A stretch of DNA of 26,567 bases from the NCBI GenBank assembly GCA_964557575.1, contig CAZLBC010000069.1:1-26567 (forward strand), in the 5' to 3' direction. A program made the translations under genes and the position numbers. Source of the DNA: CAZLBC01 sp964557575. GTDB taxonomy: Bacteria > Planctomycetota > Phycisphaerae > SM23-33. Numbering within the stretch: position 1 is the first letter of the stretch; each line of letters opens with the position of its first letter. Below the pieces are notes generated by a model. It ran no database searches. It worked only from the letters and a program-made list of their open reading frames with translations, and had not been told where the DNA came from. This document shows positions 8,556-16,330 of this stretch, one piece after another.

Positions 8556-10028
8556 TCAATATTCCTTTAGACCGTTAATCCAGCTTGTAAATATCTTCCA
8601 GAGCACCGTGACCGCGAAGTAAACTTCAGGGTCGGTCTCCTTGATTGCTTCTACTTGATCGAGATATTGCTCCGGGTCCTGCGATCCCAATATATACGCA
8701 ATCCAATGCCGGGCATCTTCATCAACGCAGGAAGGAAGCAGGTCGTCGACATCAAAACCGCCGGCCTTGCTGATAGCCCAGGCAATGCCGGGTCTCTGCT
8801 CGGGAGCGGAGTCCGGCAATCGCTTAAGGACTTCCTTGCTGTATGATCTGCCAAGCTTAGCGAGAGCTCGGGCTGCCTCCGTCCTGATGCTGAGATCAAA
8901 CTCGTGAAAGCTATGTACCAGAGCGTCGAGTGCCTTTTTGGAGCCGAGTTCGCCCAATGACCACGCAGCTCCCGCGCGGATTTCCGTGTGCTGATCGTCG
9001 TCGAGAAGACAACGAGATAAGACCCGACCCGATTCCGCCAAGTGAATCTCACCGAGGATTATGACGGCTTCGAGACGGTTCTCGAGATACTCGTCCTGTA
9101 GACAAGCCTCAATGAAAGACACACCTTCCGGTTCGCCCGATCTCATCAGCCCGGCGGCTGCTTCAAGCCGGATGTAAATATGTTCTTTTTCTTCTGCAAC
9201 GGTTTTTTTCAAAGCGCCGGTTACTCGTTTCCCTTTGAAGTGCGAGAGCGCTTTTGCTGCCGCGTATCTTTCGGTCAATGAGAGACTTGAGAGCAAATCA
9301 ATATAATCCGTGGAATTCAGGTCGTGACTGCACCTGACTGCAGTACTGACAGGAAGGACAGACGCGATGACCTGCCCCGCAAACACGGGATCGCCTTGTT
9401 TTAACAATGGGCGAATCTTAATGCCCCGCCTGGAGAGGGAAAGGGTTATTGTCCGGTTATCGGACGAACGTTTGAACTTGATCCTTTTCCGTCCTATCTC
9501 CGAGATCACTCCACCGGAGGAAGCCACCGCCGATGGCCAAGTAAGCCTTGTCTCGAAACCTTCCTGAGATCCCTTGGGGATCTCCTTATGGACCTTTCGT
9601 GCCTTGTACGCTCGGTGAAGGTCGCTCACCTTCATATACTGGACGGGGGAAAACGCCTCCCAGTCGGTAGGATCATCTCCTACCTTTTTGCAGAGCACAA
9701 GAGCTACGCAATCATTGTTATTGAGCCCGAAATCCCAACCACGGTCAGGGTCGGACTCCGAGTGGGACATAGTGATCTCGAGTTTCGTCTTCGCCCGGGA
9801 TTCGACTCGAAGACCACATCCTACGCACATAATGTCAGGTACGCGAAGGCGCTTTATTTTGATTGCCTTCCAAATCTTGAAGCTCATGGAACCGCGCTCG
9901 AGTTCCAGAGGGGTGTGGCCCTGCTGTTTGAGATCCCGGAATACCTTCCTTGTTCCTACGGCCCCCATGGATATCTTCTCCAGGAAGCTCTCATCAGACT
10001 TGAAGGATCGCCGTCCACGGCCGCTCAT
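8556..10028 (-). CDS. HEAT-repeat protein with candidate PD-(D/E)XK nuclease N-terminus; putative restriction endonuclease partner
   Basis: The gene encodes 490 residues. Residues ~50-115 have a compact core: a Pro-Asp pair (64-65, RVPDI), a CxxC pair (Cys68, Cys71), then Glu76-x-Arg-x-Lys80 in RVESRAKTKLEI, and a following strand after RGWDFGLNNND. This layout resembles a PD-(D/E)XK nuclease, although the usual E-x-K is replaced by E-x-R-x-K. Residues ~245-445 are helical HEAT-type repeats (e.g. IRAGAAWSLGELGSKKALDA, IRTEAARALAKLG). The start at 10028 has AGAGG nine bases upstream. It leads an operon with the m4C methyltransferase, the usual context for an endonuclease, and there is no other candidate nuclease nearby. 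The nuclease assignment is inference. A sensor or adaptor role for the HEAT part is also possible. Confidence 0.6.
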   Translation of the reverse strand: MSGRGRRSFKSDESFLEKISMGAVGTRKVFRDLKQQGHTPLELERGSMSFKIWKAIKIKRLRVPDIMCVGCGLRVESRAKTKLEITMSHSESDPDRGWDFGLNNNDCVALVLCKKVGDDPTDWEAFSPVQYMKVSDLHRAYKARKVHKEIPKGSQEGFETRLTWPSAVASSGGVISEIGRKRIKFKRSSDNRTITLSLSRRGIKIRPLLKQGDPVFAGQVIASVLPVSTAVRCSHDLNSTDYIDLLSSLSLTERYAAAKALSHFKGKRVTGALKKTVAEEKEHIYIRLEAAAGLMRSGEPEGVSFIEACLQDEYLENRLEAVIILGEIHLAESGRVLSRCLLDDDQHTEIRAGAAWSLGELGSKKALDALVHSFHEFDLSIRTEAARALAKLGRSYSKEVLKRLPDSAPEQRPGIAWAISKAGGFDVDDLLPSCVDEDARHWIAYILGSQDPEQYLDQVEAIKETDPEVYFAVTVLWKIFTSWINGLKEY

Positions 10029-10106
10029 TCGATAAACCTCTGTACAAATACATACATGATTCTACCCAGTGATCCTTTGAATAATTGCCGTTATGCCGGT
10101 TACCAG

Positions 10107-10135
10107 AGTATAGCCCTTTGATTGGATTTGGGCAA
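10107..10135 (-). promoter_or_regulatory. Sigma70-type promoter for the HEAT/methyltransferase operon
   Basis: On the minus strand, TTGCCC (10135-10130) and TATACT (10112-10107) are separated by 17 bp. Transcription would begin near 10100, leaving about a 70-base leader before the ATG at 10028. The intergenic stretch 10029-10194 is AT-rich and holds no gene. No classical C-protein box was recognised in it. Confidence 0.5.
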
Positions 10136-10194
10136 CACAGGCTTCAAAGCAGTTATTATAAATAGTCTTTATACCGCCGTTTCATTGTGTGATT

Positions 10195-10947
10195 CTACCC
10201 GCCACCAACTCGTTCGGCACCGCAGGCAAGCAGGTACGAGGCCACCGACTCGTACGCATCGGGAATCCTCGTCCCGTTGGCAAGATCGCCACGAGGAACA
10301 AAAATTACCAGGCCCTCCCGCGCACGGGTCAGAAACACCCGGTACTTGTTGCGAATTAATCGCTTGGTCTCTTTCTTGCGGACATGTTGCCAACGCGTGC
10401 CCCGCAACAACCGGTGTTGCCAGCCCGCCCCGTCCTCCGAACGGGTAAAGTCACCCCCCCAGCACACGCCGGCATAATCCAGTTCAAGGCCCTGGCTGGT
10501 GTACTCGTTGGAGGTCACCTCAAGCGCGTTGGAGGAACGATAGTCCCCTGCCGGCTTCAGGTACCAGTGACAACTGTTGCTTTTGTCCTGCGCCGAGAGG
10601 GATACCCCCAGCCCTTCTGCCCGAAGACGACTCGCGCTGGCACTCGCCAGCAGACCGCAGCGGCGCAGGCCGACGGTCTTCTGTTTTAACCACGCACGGC
10701 ACTCGTCGATCGAGCGTACCAGTGTAATCGGATACCGATCGATGTCCCGCGAAATCCTGCGAGCCTCACCCGACTTTCCATCGAGGACGGCGTCTACCCA
10801 CGCACTGACCTTTTCAGAACGGTACGATCGCATCGGCACGGTGAGTTTGAGATTCTCGTTCTCCATCACCGTGACATCGTCGGGCATACCGTCGGGAAAA
10901 AGGGCTGTTCCGGCCATCCCCGGACCGCCGTTGATCGCGGCACGCGA
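10195..10947 (-). pseudogene. C-terminal part of a DUF2075 (Schlafen-group-3-like) DNA/RNA helicase
   Basis: The open frame carries the C-terminal ~240 residues of a DUF2075 protein. Recognisable landmarks are LTVPMRSYRSEKVSAWV, then GLLASASASRLRAEGLGVS, the helicase-like segment VTSNEYTSQGLELDYAGVCW, and the ending KYRVFLTRAREGLVIFVP. Complete members are well over 600 residues. Their Walker A and B region and N-terminal nuclease-like domain are absent here. Reading upstream, the frame meets a TGA at 10950-10948 and family resemblance stops. The stop codon end is natural (ERVGGG). It is therefore a truncated gene that lacks ATP-binding capacity. A matching N-terminal piece on the same strand lies at 16027-16317 (see findings). 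Family members are found among phage-defence and nucleic-acid-processing genes. Confidence 0.75.
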
Positions 10948-10970
10948 TCAGTATTGAACCAAGTCGAAAA

Positions 10971-11009
10971 GACGCCCCCCCTCTGCGGCGGGGGAAAGTG
11001 ACGGGGCGA
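10971..11009 (+). repeat. Copy of the 3' end of the sialidase-fusion gene (partner at 7507-7545)
   Basis: This ~38-bp stretch matches the last codons and stop of the FG-GAP/sialidase gene at 7507-7545 with only a few differences. In the same frame it encodes K-T-PPL-C-GGG-K-stop, where the gene has K-DD-PPL-W-GGG-E-stop. It is either a remnant of a related gene's 3' end or one arm of a duplication flanking the block 7546-10970. From 11010 to 11127 I see no gene. Confidence 0.55.
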
Positions 11010-11127
11010 TGCGGGAAGCGGGTGGTGCGGGATATAGGCGACCGGAACCGGTGGTACCGGTGTGAATTATCCGGCAAACGGCAATTCTGAGATTGTTGCC
11101 TGTTGTCATATATTTCTATTCTGAACC

Positions 11128-11204
11128 ATGTCCAAATCGAAAAGACACCATTTTTTTGCCAGATTTTACCTCCGTAACTTTACAGAGCCCCTATTTGGTA
11201 TCCA
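11128..11204 (+). pseudogene. N-terminal stump of a DUF4238 protein
   Basis: An ATG at 11128 begins MSKSKRHHFFARFYLRNFTE, which resembles the conserved opening of DUF4238 proteins (a KRHHxxPxFYLRNF pattern). Resemblance ends after about 25 residues, where the antisense Fic gene's 3' end begins at 11205. Downstream sequence in this frame is only the reverse of the Fic gene. I infer that arrival of the Fic segment removed the rest of the gene. The stretch is short, so confidence is moderate. Confidence 0.5.
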
Positions 11205-12737
11205 TCATTCACCGAACACGTCTTCACAGATGGCCTCGATTTGCTCGACTTCGTCATCGCTCAAGGCCGCGAACTCCTTCTTCCGTCGTTTCCCGGGGAG
11301 CGTGCCGCTATGCTGACGGATAAATATAATGAGATCCTGCGCGAGGTTGTCGGGCATTTCGACCGTCTCCATGATACGTCGCTGCGCCTCATCCATTTTT
11401 TGCAGGTAGTCGATCTCTTCGGGCAGCACCTTTTCGACGGTGCGGGCGACACAGGAATAAAGGAATTCGGCCTCCGCGGTGCAGTCAAAAAACCGGTAGA
11501 GATCGGCGGTATCATTGAGAACCTCGACATTGCGCTTCGGTGTGGGCCGCCACTCGATGCAGGGCAAGAGGGGTTCTGAATGACCCTGCAGGACACGACG
11601 GTAGTCGTCGATTCGATCCAGCATCACGGAGGACACGGGAAAAATCAGGCCGGGAGGCGTAAAGTCCCGCGCCGCCAGCACGTGATGCATCAGGCAGCGG
11701 TGAAGCCGCCCGTTCCCGTCCTGGTAGGGATGGATGTAGACGAACCCGAACGCGGTCGCGGCGGCCTGCAGAACGGGATCTATGCCGCTCTCGTGCATCC
11801 TTTCATCGGCCTCCAGCATGCCGTCGAGCAGGGAAGGCACATCCTTCGGTCGCGCCCCGATGAACTCAGGCAGGGGGTCACCGACACAGTCGCGTTCACC
11901 GAGGAAGACGCCGTCCGGGCGCACGCCGGGTTGTACGAACCGCGTGTCTTCGATCAGTATGCCCTGAAGCCGGTCCAGCTCGGACCGGGTCAATGTGTTA
12001 CTCCCGGCCTGCAGTACCGCCCTGCCCCAGCGTTCAAGCCGGTTGCGCGGCGCGCGCTCCCCCTCGATTTCGAAACTTGCGCGGCTGTCGGCCATCAAAA
12101 GAAAACTCGCCGCGCGGGCGACGAGTTGACGGCTCGTGCTGCCGACGATCTGTTTCGCCTGTGCGGCCAGACCGCGATTGAGGAACGCGTCCAGGGTCTC
12201 CGTGTGCCGGATGACGGGACAATAGTCGCCGAACCCCAGTAAATTGTCTTTTACCCGATGACGCTTTGACAGTCGCGGCGAACTGGTAACATACCGCTTC
12301 GGATCGAGGGCATCGACGGCCGTGACGACCGGGGCATCATCCAGGGCGAGCATTGTGCCGGTCAGCGTCTCGTAATAAAACCAGATGCGCCGTGCCGCGG
12401 CGCCGGTCGGTGCGCTTTTTACGCAATGCGCAATGACGTCCGGCGGTACGGCGTGAAAAACCCGTTTCAAAATCAGCAGATCGATTGTCTCATGTCGCAG
12501 CGCAAACGCGATGTGATCCGTCACGTGTTCCCCCGGCCAGTAGCGCTTGTCGTACACGGTCCAGATGTCCTCTCTGCGATGGCTGCCCCTGATATGTCCA
12601 TCGGAAACGGCACTCGCGGCGCGAACGGGAACGGCGAGATCCAGTTCGTGAACCAGGGCCGCCAGGCCGGCGAGCCGAGTGCCTTCGGGCACCTGCTTAT
12701 CCTGAAATATCGATACGGATCCAATATTTAGCTTCAT
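11205..12737 (-). CDS. Fic family protein (AMP-transferase type) with built-in inhibitory motif
   Basis: The product is 510 residues from the ATG at 12737, chosen because AAGGA lies about nine bases upstream. An in-frame ATG at 12755 has no such site. The active-site motif HPYQDGNGRLHR (336-347) is complete, with catalytic His, acidic residue and the glycine/arginine loop. SFEIEG (221-226) matches the (S/T)xxxE(G/N) inhibitory helix, here N-terminal to the Fic core (class II). Such enzymes transfer AMP to hydroxyl side chains of target proteins, and the glutamate blocks ATP binding until relieved. The first ~200 residues resemble the N-terminal substrate or DNA-binding part of long Fic proteins. 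The target is unknown. The gene is alone on its strand, with an unusual AT-rich, repeat-bearing upstream region. Its GC content is lower than that of the operon at 1-7537. Confidence 0.85.
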   Translation of the reverse strand: MKLNIGSVSIFQDKQVPEGTRLAGLAALVHELDLAVPVRAASAVSDGHIRGSHRREDIWTVYDKRYWPGEHVTDHIAFALRHETIDLLILKRVFHAVPPDVIAHCVKSAPTGAAARRIWFYYETLTGTMLALDDAPVVTAVDALDPKRYVTSSPRLSKRHRVKDNLLGFGDYCPVIRHTETLDAFLNRGLAAQAKQIVGSTSRQLVARAASFLLMADSRASFEIEGERAPRNRLERWGRAVLQAGSNTLTRSELDRLQGILIEDTRFVQPGVRPDGVFLGERDCVGDPLPEFIGARPKDVPSLLDGMLEADERMHESGIDPVLQAAATAFGFVYIHPYQDGNGRLHRCLMHHVLAARDFTPPGLIFPVSSVMLDRIDDYRRVLQGHSEPLLPCIEWRPTPKRNVEVLNDTADLYRFFDCTAEAEFLYSCVARTVEKVLPEEIDYLQKMDEAQRRIMETVEMPDNLAQDLIIFIRQHSGTLPGKRRKKEFAALSDDEVEQIEAICEDVFGE

Positions 12738-12739
12738 AT

Positions 12740-12845
12740 GTCGAAAATCCTTCATTGATGTCGAATATTATTATAATATCGGATACTATGTCGATTCCTA
12801 TTATGAAATTAATTGGTCGAAAATCGTTCATAGAAATCGAAAAGT
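12740..12845 (-). promoter_or_regulatory. Direct-repeat cluster and near-palindrome upstream of fic
   Basis: Five GTCGA or ATCGA-headed units lie between the fic start and 12845: GTCGAAAATCCTTCAT (12740), GTCGAATATTATTA (12760), GTCGATTCCTATTAT (12790), GTCGAAAATCGTTCAT (12816) and ATCGAAAAGTAA (12836). The first and fourth differ at one base over 16. An inverted repeat ATATTAT-T-ATAATAT sits at 12765-12779. This looks like an operator array controlling fic. It does not code for protein. Confidence 0.5.
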
Positions 12846-12923
12846 AATACAAAAAAATTTATTGCGCAGAAAATCAATCAAAAAAGGCGTATACACACGA
12901 TATACACAAACACGATTAATGGC

Positions 12924-12953
12924 TTGATCGTCAGTTACGGAAGACTGTACAAT
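12924..12953 (+). promoter_or_regulatory. Promoter for the PQQ-propeller gene
   Basis: TTGATC (12924-12929) and TACAAT (12948-12953) are 18 bp apart, with initiation expected near 12960 and the gene's ATG at 12992. The -10 region and everything after it reappear, mutated, at 17817-17995 (TATAAT there), while sequences upstream of the -10 differ. Confidence 0.5.
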
Positions 12954-12991
12954 AGGTGCCACTTAACCTTCCCTGGAATAGAGACATATAC

Positions 12992-15900
12992 ATGAAACCC
13001 TCTCACCTGTATCGCATTCGCACGCTGTTCACCGTCCTCCTGCTTTTCGGCTCTCCCCTCCGCGCGGAATCGCGGGTCGCCTTCCGGGGCGGCCTGTTCG
13101 TCTACGTCTGCTGCCGCGAAAAGCTGCCGGTCGACGCCCTGCGCCGCGACGGCGGCATCGTCGCCCACGTCCTGGAAAGGGACGCACGCGCGGTCGCGGA
13201 AATCAGAAAAGGCATCCGCCGGCGCGGCCTGACCGGGACGGTGTCCGCCGTCCGGTGGGACGGAAAAACCCTGCCCTACGCCGACAACCTGGTGACCTGC
13301 CTGAGAGCCGGCGACGGCAACGACGTGCCCATGGGCGAGATCATGCGCGTCCTGCGCCCCGGCGGTATCGCGCATGTACCGGAGAAGATCACGCACAAGC
13401 CCCGCCCGAAAAACATCGACACGTGGACACACTTCCTTCACGGCCCGGACAACAACCCGGTCGCCGACGACGACGCGGTCGCGCCGCCGAAGCGCATGCA
13501 GTGGGTCGCCGGCCCGCGCTGGACGCGCAGCCACGAGATCACGCCGAGTGTCATGGGGTGCGTGTCGGCGGGCGGGCGCCTGTTCTACGTCCACGACCGG
13601 GGGCCGATCGGCCTGTACGACCGGAAGCTGCCGGCGACCTGGACCCTCGTGGCCCGCGACGCGTTCAACGGCGTGCTGCTCTGGGAGCGCGACCTGCCCG
13701 GCTGGCACGACCCCAACGTCTACTGGCTGAACTTTTCCGTCGATCCGAACCGGCGCCTCGTGGCCGACGGGGATTATGTCATCGCGGCGCTGGGAAAGGG
13801 GCGGCCGACGATCGCCTGCGACGCCCACACCGGAAAGACCGTCCGCGAATACCCCCGGCTGACCTCCGCGACCGACCTGGTCGTGCACGGCGACCTGATT
13901 ATCGCCGCGATGTCCCCCGGGGGCGTGGCCGCGGTCGCGGCACAGACGGGCGAGCAGTTGTGGCGCATCGAAAACACGGCCCTGCCCCTGACGCTGGCCG
14001 CGTCCAACGGCGCGGTCTATTTCTGCGACGGAAAAAAAAAGCAGGCGATACGCGTGGATCGCATGACCGGGAAGCATCGCTGGTCGGCGCCGCTGGCGAT
14101 CCCCGGGGGGCGCCGGGCGCGGGGCGGCATGCTCGTGGTCCACGATGGCGTGGTCCTGATCGGGATGGACGGCGGGAAGCTGACCGCCCTGTCGGCGAAA
14201 GACGGCAACCCGCTCTGGACCCGCGAGAAAAAGCTGCGCGGCGCGTTCCGGACGCCGGCGGAGTTCTGCGTGGCCGACGGGCTGGTCTGGCCGTCGGGGT
14301 CGGGCGTCGGCTACGACCTTGAAACCGGCGAGCAGAAGCGAAAGATACGCACCGGCGTCACGGGCGGCCACCACCACCGCTGCCACCTCAAGAAGGCCAC
14401 GAACAACTACCTGCTTAACTCCAAGCGCGGCGTGGAGTTCTTCCACCTCCGCGACGAGCAGCCGCCGCAGGCCCACGACTGGGGCCGCGGCACGTGCCGC
14501 CTGGGCGTGGTCCCCTGCAACGGCCTGCTCTACCTGCCCCCGAATTCCTGTTTCTGCTACCGCGGGGCGCAGCTCGACGGCTTCCACGCCCTCGCGCCCG
14601 CCGGCGGGGCGGCGATCGAGGACGAGTACGCCTTCGAGAAGGGACCCGCGTTCGACGCGCCGCTCGCCGGGGGGCCTGCCGGCGGCGACTGGCCCGCGTA
14701 CCGGCGAGACAACGCCCGGTCGGGCGCGACGGACATCGCGGTTGAGAGTGATGTGCAGCCGGTATGGCAAACCCCGCTGGAGGGGAAGCTGTCTCCCCCC
14801 GTCGCCGCGGGGAACGCGGTCTTCGTCTCCGTCATCGACCGCCATCGCATCGTCGCGCTGGATACCGCCGACGGCGCGCGGCGCTGGGAGTTCCAGGCCG
14901 GGGGGCGGATCGATTCGCCGCCGACCTGGCACCGGGGCCGCCTGGTCTTCGGGTGCCGGGACGGCCGGCTGTACTGCCTCCGGGCCGCCGACGGCCGGCT
15001 CGCCTGGCGGCGCCGCGCCGCCCCGGCCGACAGGAACATCGTCGCCCGCAACCAGGTCGAGTCGACCTGGCCGCTGCACGGCAGCGTGCTGGTCAGGGAC
15101 GGGCTGGCGTATGTCGCCGCGGGGCGCTCCTCGTTCCTGGACGGCGGCATCCGCCTGCTCGCGGTGGACGTCGCGACCGGCGCGATCAAACACCGGGCCG
15201 TGCTGCACGACGAGGTCATCATCCCCGGCCCGCAATCCGGATCGCGGTCGATGGACATGCTCCAGGGGGCCGTGACGGACATCATGGTCGCGGACGGCGA
15301 GAACATCTACCTGGGCCGGCTCCCGCTCGGGGCGGACCTGGCACCGCGGCCGGTCGCGCCGAAAACCAGGCTGGGCATGCGCCCCATGCCCCTGCACCTG
15401 ATCGCCACCTCCGGTTTCCTGGACGATACCTACTTCAACCGGACCTTCTGGATGTACGCGCGGCGGTGGCCGGGGTACGCGCTCTCGACGCAGGGACCCC
15501 GGAGCGGACAGTTGCTGGTCTTCGACGAACAGATGACCTACAGCGTCAAGGTCTTCGACCGGCGACGGCCCAAGCACCAGAAAAAGGGGCTGTACCGCAG
15601 CGGGTTCTTCCGGCCCGGGTCCGGGTACCTGCTCCTGGCGGAGGACAACGCCGGCAAGCCGCGACTCACCGCCAAAGTGCCCGGTGCCGAGGGCGGCCGG
15701 CCGGACCACGTCCGCGAGAAGGAGCCGGTGTGGCGCACCCGCCTGCCGGTCCGCATCCGGGCCATGGTCAAGGCCGGGCCGACGCTCTTTGTCGCCGGGC
15801 CGCCGGATGCCCCCTGCGGACCGGACCTGCTCGATGCCCTGGCCGGCCGGAAGGGCGCGACGCTCGCGGCCGTCGCGGCCGGGGACGGGAAGAAACGCGC

Positions 15901-16024
15901 CGCACTCGCGCTGGACGCCCCGCCGGTGTTCGACGGCCTGATCGCCGCCGGCGGGCGGTTGTACCTGTGCGACACGGCGGGCGCGGTGCACTGCCTCGGG
16001 GCGGGCGCCGCGCTTGTACGGTAG
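12992..16024 (+). CDS. PQQ-type beta-propeller protein with degenerate methyltransferase-like N-terminus
   Basis: The ATG at 12992 is preferred because it begins a clear signal peptide (MKPSHLYRIRTLFTVLLLFG, cleavage near LRAES); the 12 codons upstream are not signal-like. The product is 1010 residues. Residues ~30-130 follow the class I methyltransferase plan, including DGKTLPYADNLV and MRVLRPGGIAHV. The motif I position is CCREKLPVDAL where relatives have a GCGDG-type loop, so cofactor binding is doubtful. The rest (~140-1010) is a BamB/PQQ-like propeller with repeats such as VVHGDLIIAAMSPGGVAAVA and IVALDTADGARRWEF. Large secreted proteins of this architecture are common in Planctomycetota and their role is unknown. 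An additional fragment of its 5' end (17823) and one of its 3' end (19604) exist elsewhere in the window. Confidence 0.8.
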   Translation: MKPSHLYRIRTLFTVLLLFGSPLRAESRVAFRGGLFVYVCCREKLPVDALRRDGGIVAHVLERDARAVAEIRKGIRRRGLTGTVSAVRWDGKTLPYADNLVTCLRAGDGNDVPMGEIMRVLRPGGIAHVPEKITHKPRPKNIDTWTHFLHGPDNNPVADDDAVAPPKRMQWVAGPRWTRSHEITPSVMGCVSAGGRLFYVHDRGPIGLYDRKLPATWTLVARDAFNGVLLWERDLPGWHDPNVYWLNFSVDPNRRLVADGDYVIAALGKGRPTIACDAHTGKTVREYPRLTSATDLVVHGDLIIAAMSPGGVAAVAAQTGEQLWRIENTALPLTLAASNGAVYFCDGKKKQAIRVDRMTGKHRWSAPLAIPGGRRARGGMLVVHDGVVLIGMDGGKLTALSAKDGNPLWTREKKLRGAFRTPAEFCVADGLVWPSGSGVGYDLETGEQKRKIRTGVTGGHHHRCHLKKATNNYLLNSKRGVEFFHLRDEQPPQAHDWGRGTCRLGVVPCNGLLYLPPNSCFCYRGAQLDGFHALAPAGGAAIEDEYAFEKGPAFDAPLAGGPAGGDWPAYRRDNARSGATDIAVESDVQPVWQTPLEGKLSPPVAAGNAVFVSVIDRHRIVALDTADGARRWEFQAGGRIDSPPTWHRGRLVFGCRDGRLYCLRAADGRLAWRRRAAPADRNIVARNQVESTWPLHGSVLVRDGLAYVAAGRSSFLDGGIRLLAVDVATGAIKHRAVLHDEVIIPGPQSGSRSMDMLQGAVTDIMVADGENIYLGRLPLGADLAPRPVAPKTRLGMRPMPLHLIATSGFLDDTYFNRTFWMYARRWPGYALSTQGPRSGQLLVFDEQMTYSVKVFDRRRPKHQKKGLYRSGFFRPGSGYLLLAEDNAGKPRLTAKVPGAEGGRPDHVREKEPVWRTRLPVRIRAMVKAGPTLFVAGPPDAPCGPDLLDALAGRKGATLAAVAAGDGKKRAALALDAPPVFDGLIAAGGRLYLCDTAGAVHCLGAGAALVR

Positions 16025-16026
16025 CG

Positions 16027-16317
16027 CGTTACCACCTGGTTTGCCAGCGTACGGGGCGATGCCACGCAGACTTCCTGGACTTGTCGCCCCTCGTCAAATG
16101 CAGCGTTGGAGACTTCATCGAGTTCGGTACAACACACTATCGGCTGCACGCACAGGTCATGGGATGCCTTGTGGAAGTCACGCAGGTCCCAGGCGTATTC
16201 CTCGACCTGGTGGCGGTCGGCAGCTTCCGCCTCTTCGGAACCCACCTTCATTTCGATGATAAACAACAGATCACGAGCGATGACCACCAGGTCAATACGC
16301 CGGCGTAATCTGCGGAA
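16027..16317 (-). pseudogene. N-terminal fragment of a DUF2075 helicase-like gene
   Basis: On the minus strand the frame reads RRRIDLVVIARDLLFIIEMK, then HQVEEYAWDLRDFHKASHDL. These segments match the N-terminal nuclease-like domain of DUF2075 proteins, which has a ...vDvV...lFvlEfKvG... core followed by a DQ/HQV..YA.DL..FH..SH motif. The start codon and first ~40 residues are missing on one side. The match stops at the PQQ gene's stop codon on the other, beyond which the frame is only the reverse of that gene. It is non-functional. It lies on the same strand and in the correct order relative to the C-terminal DUF2075 piece at 10195-10947. The two do not overlap in family coordinates, and about 300 middle residues are absent. 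Confidence 0.65.
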
Positions 16318-16330
16318 AAGTACAGTACCA

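Noticed and set aside
7546..12930. Prophage or transposon carrying the island
   Set aside because: No integrase, transposase, terminal inverted repeats or phage structural genes were found.
12935..15991. 1018-residue open frame antisense to the PQQ gene
   Set aside because: Low-complexity GC-driven translation. The plus strand has signal peptide and propeller repeats.
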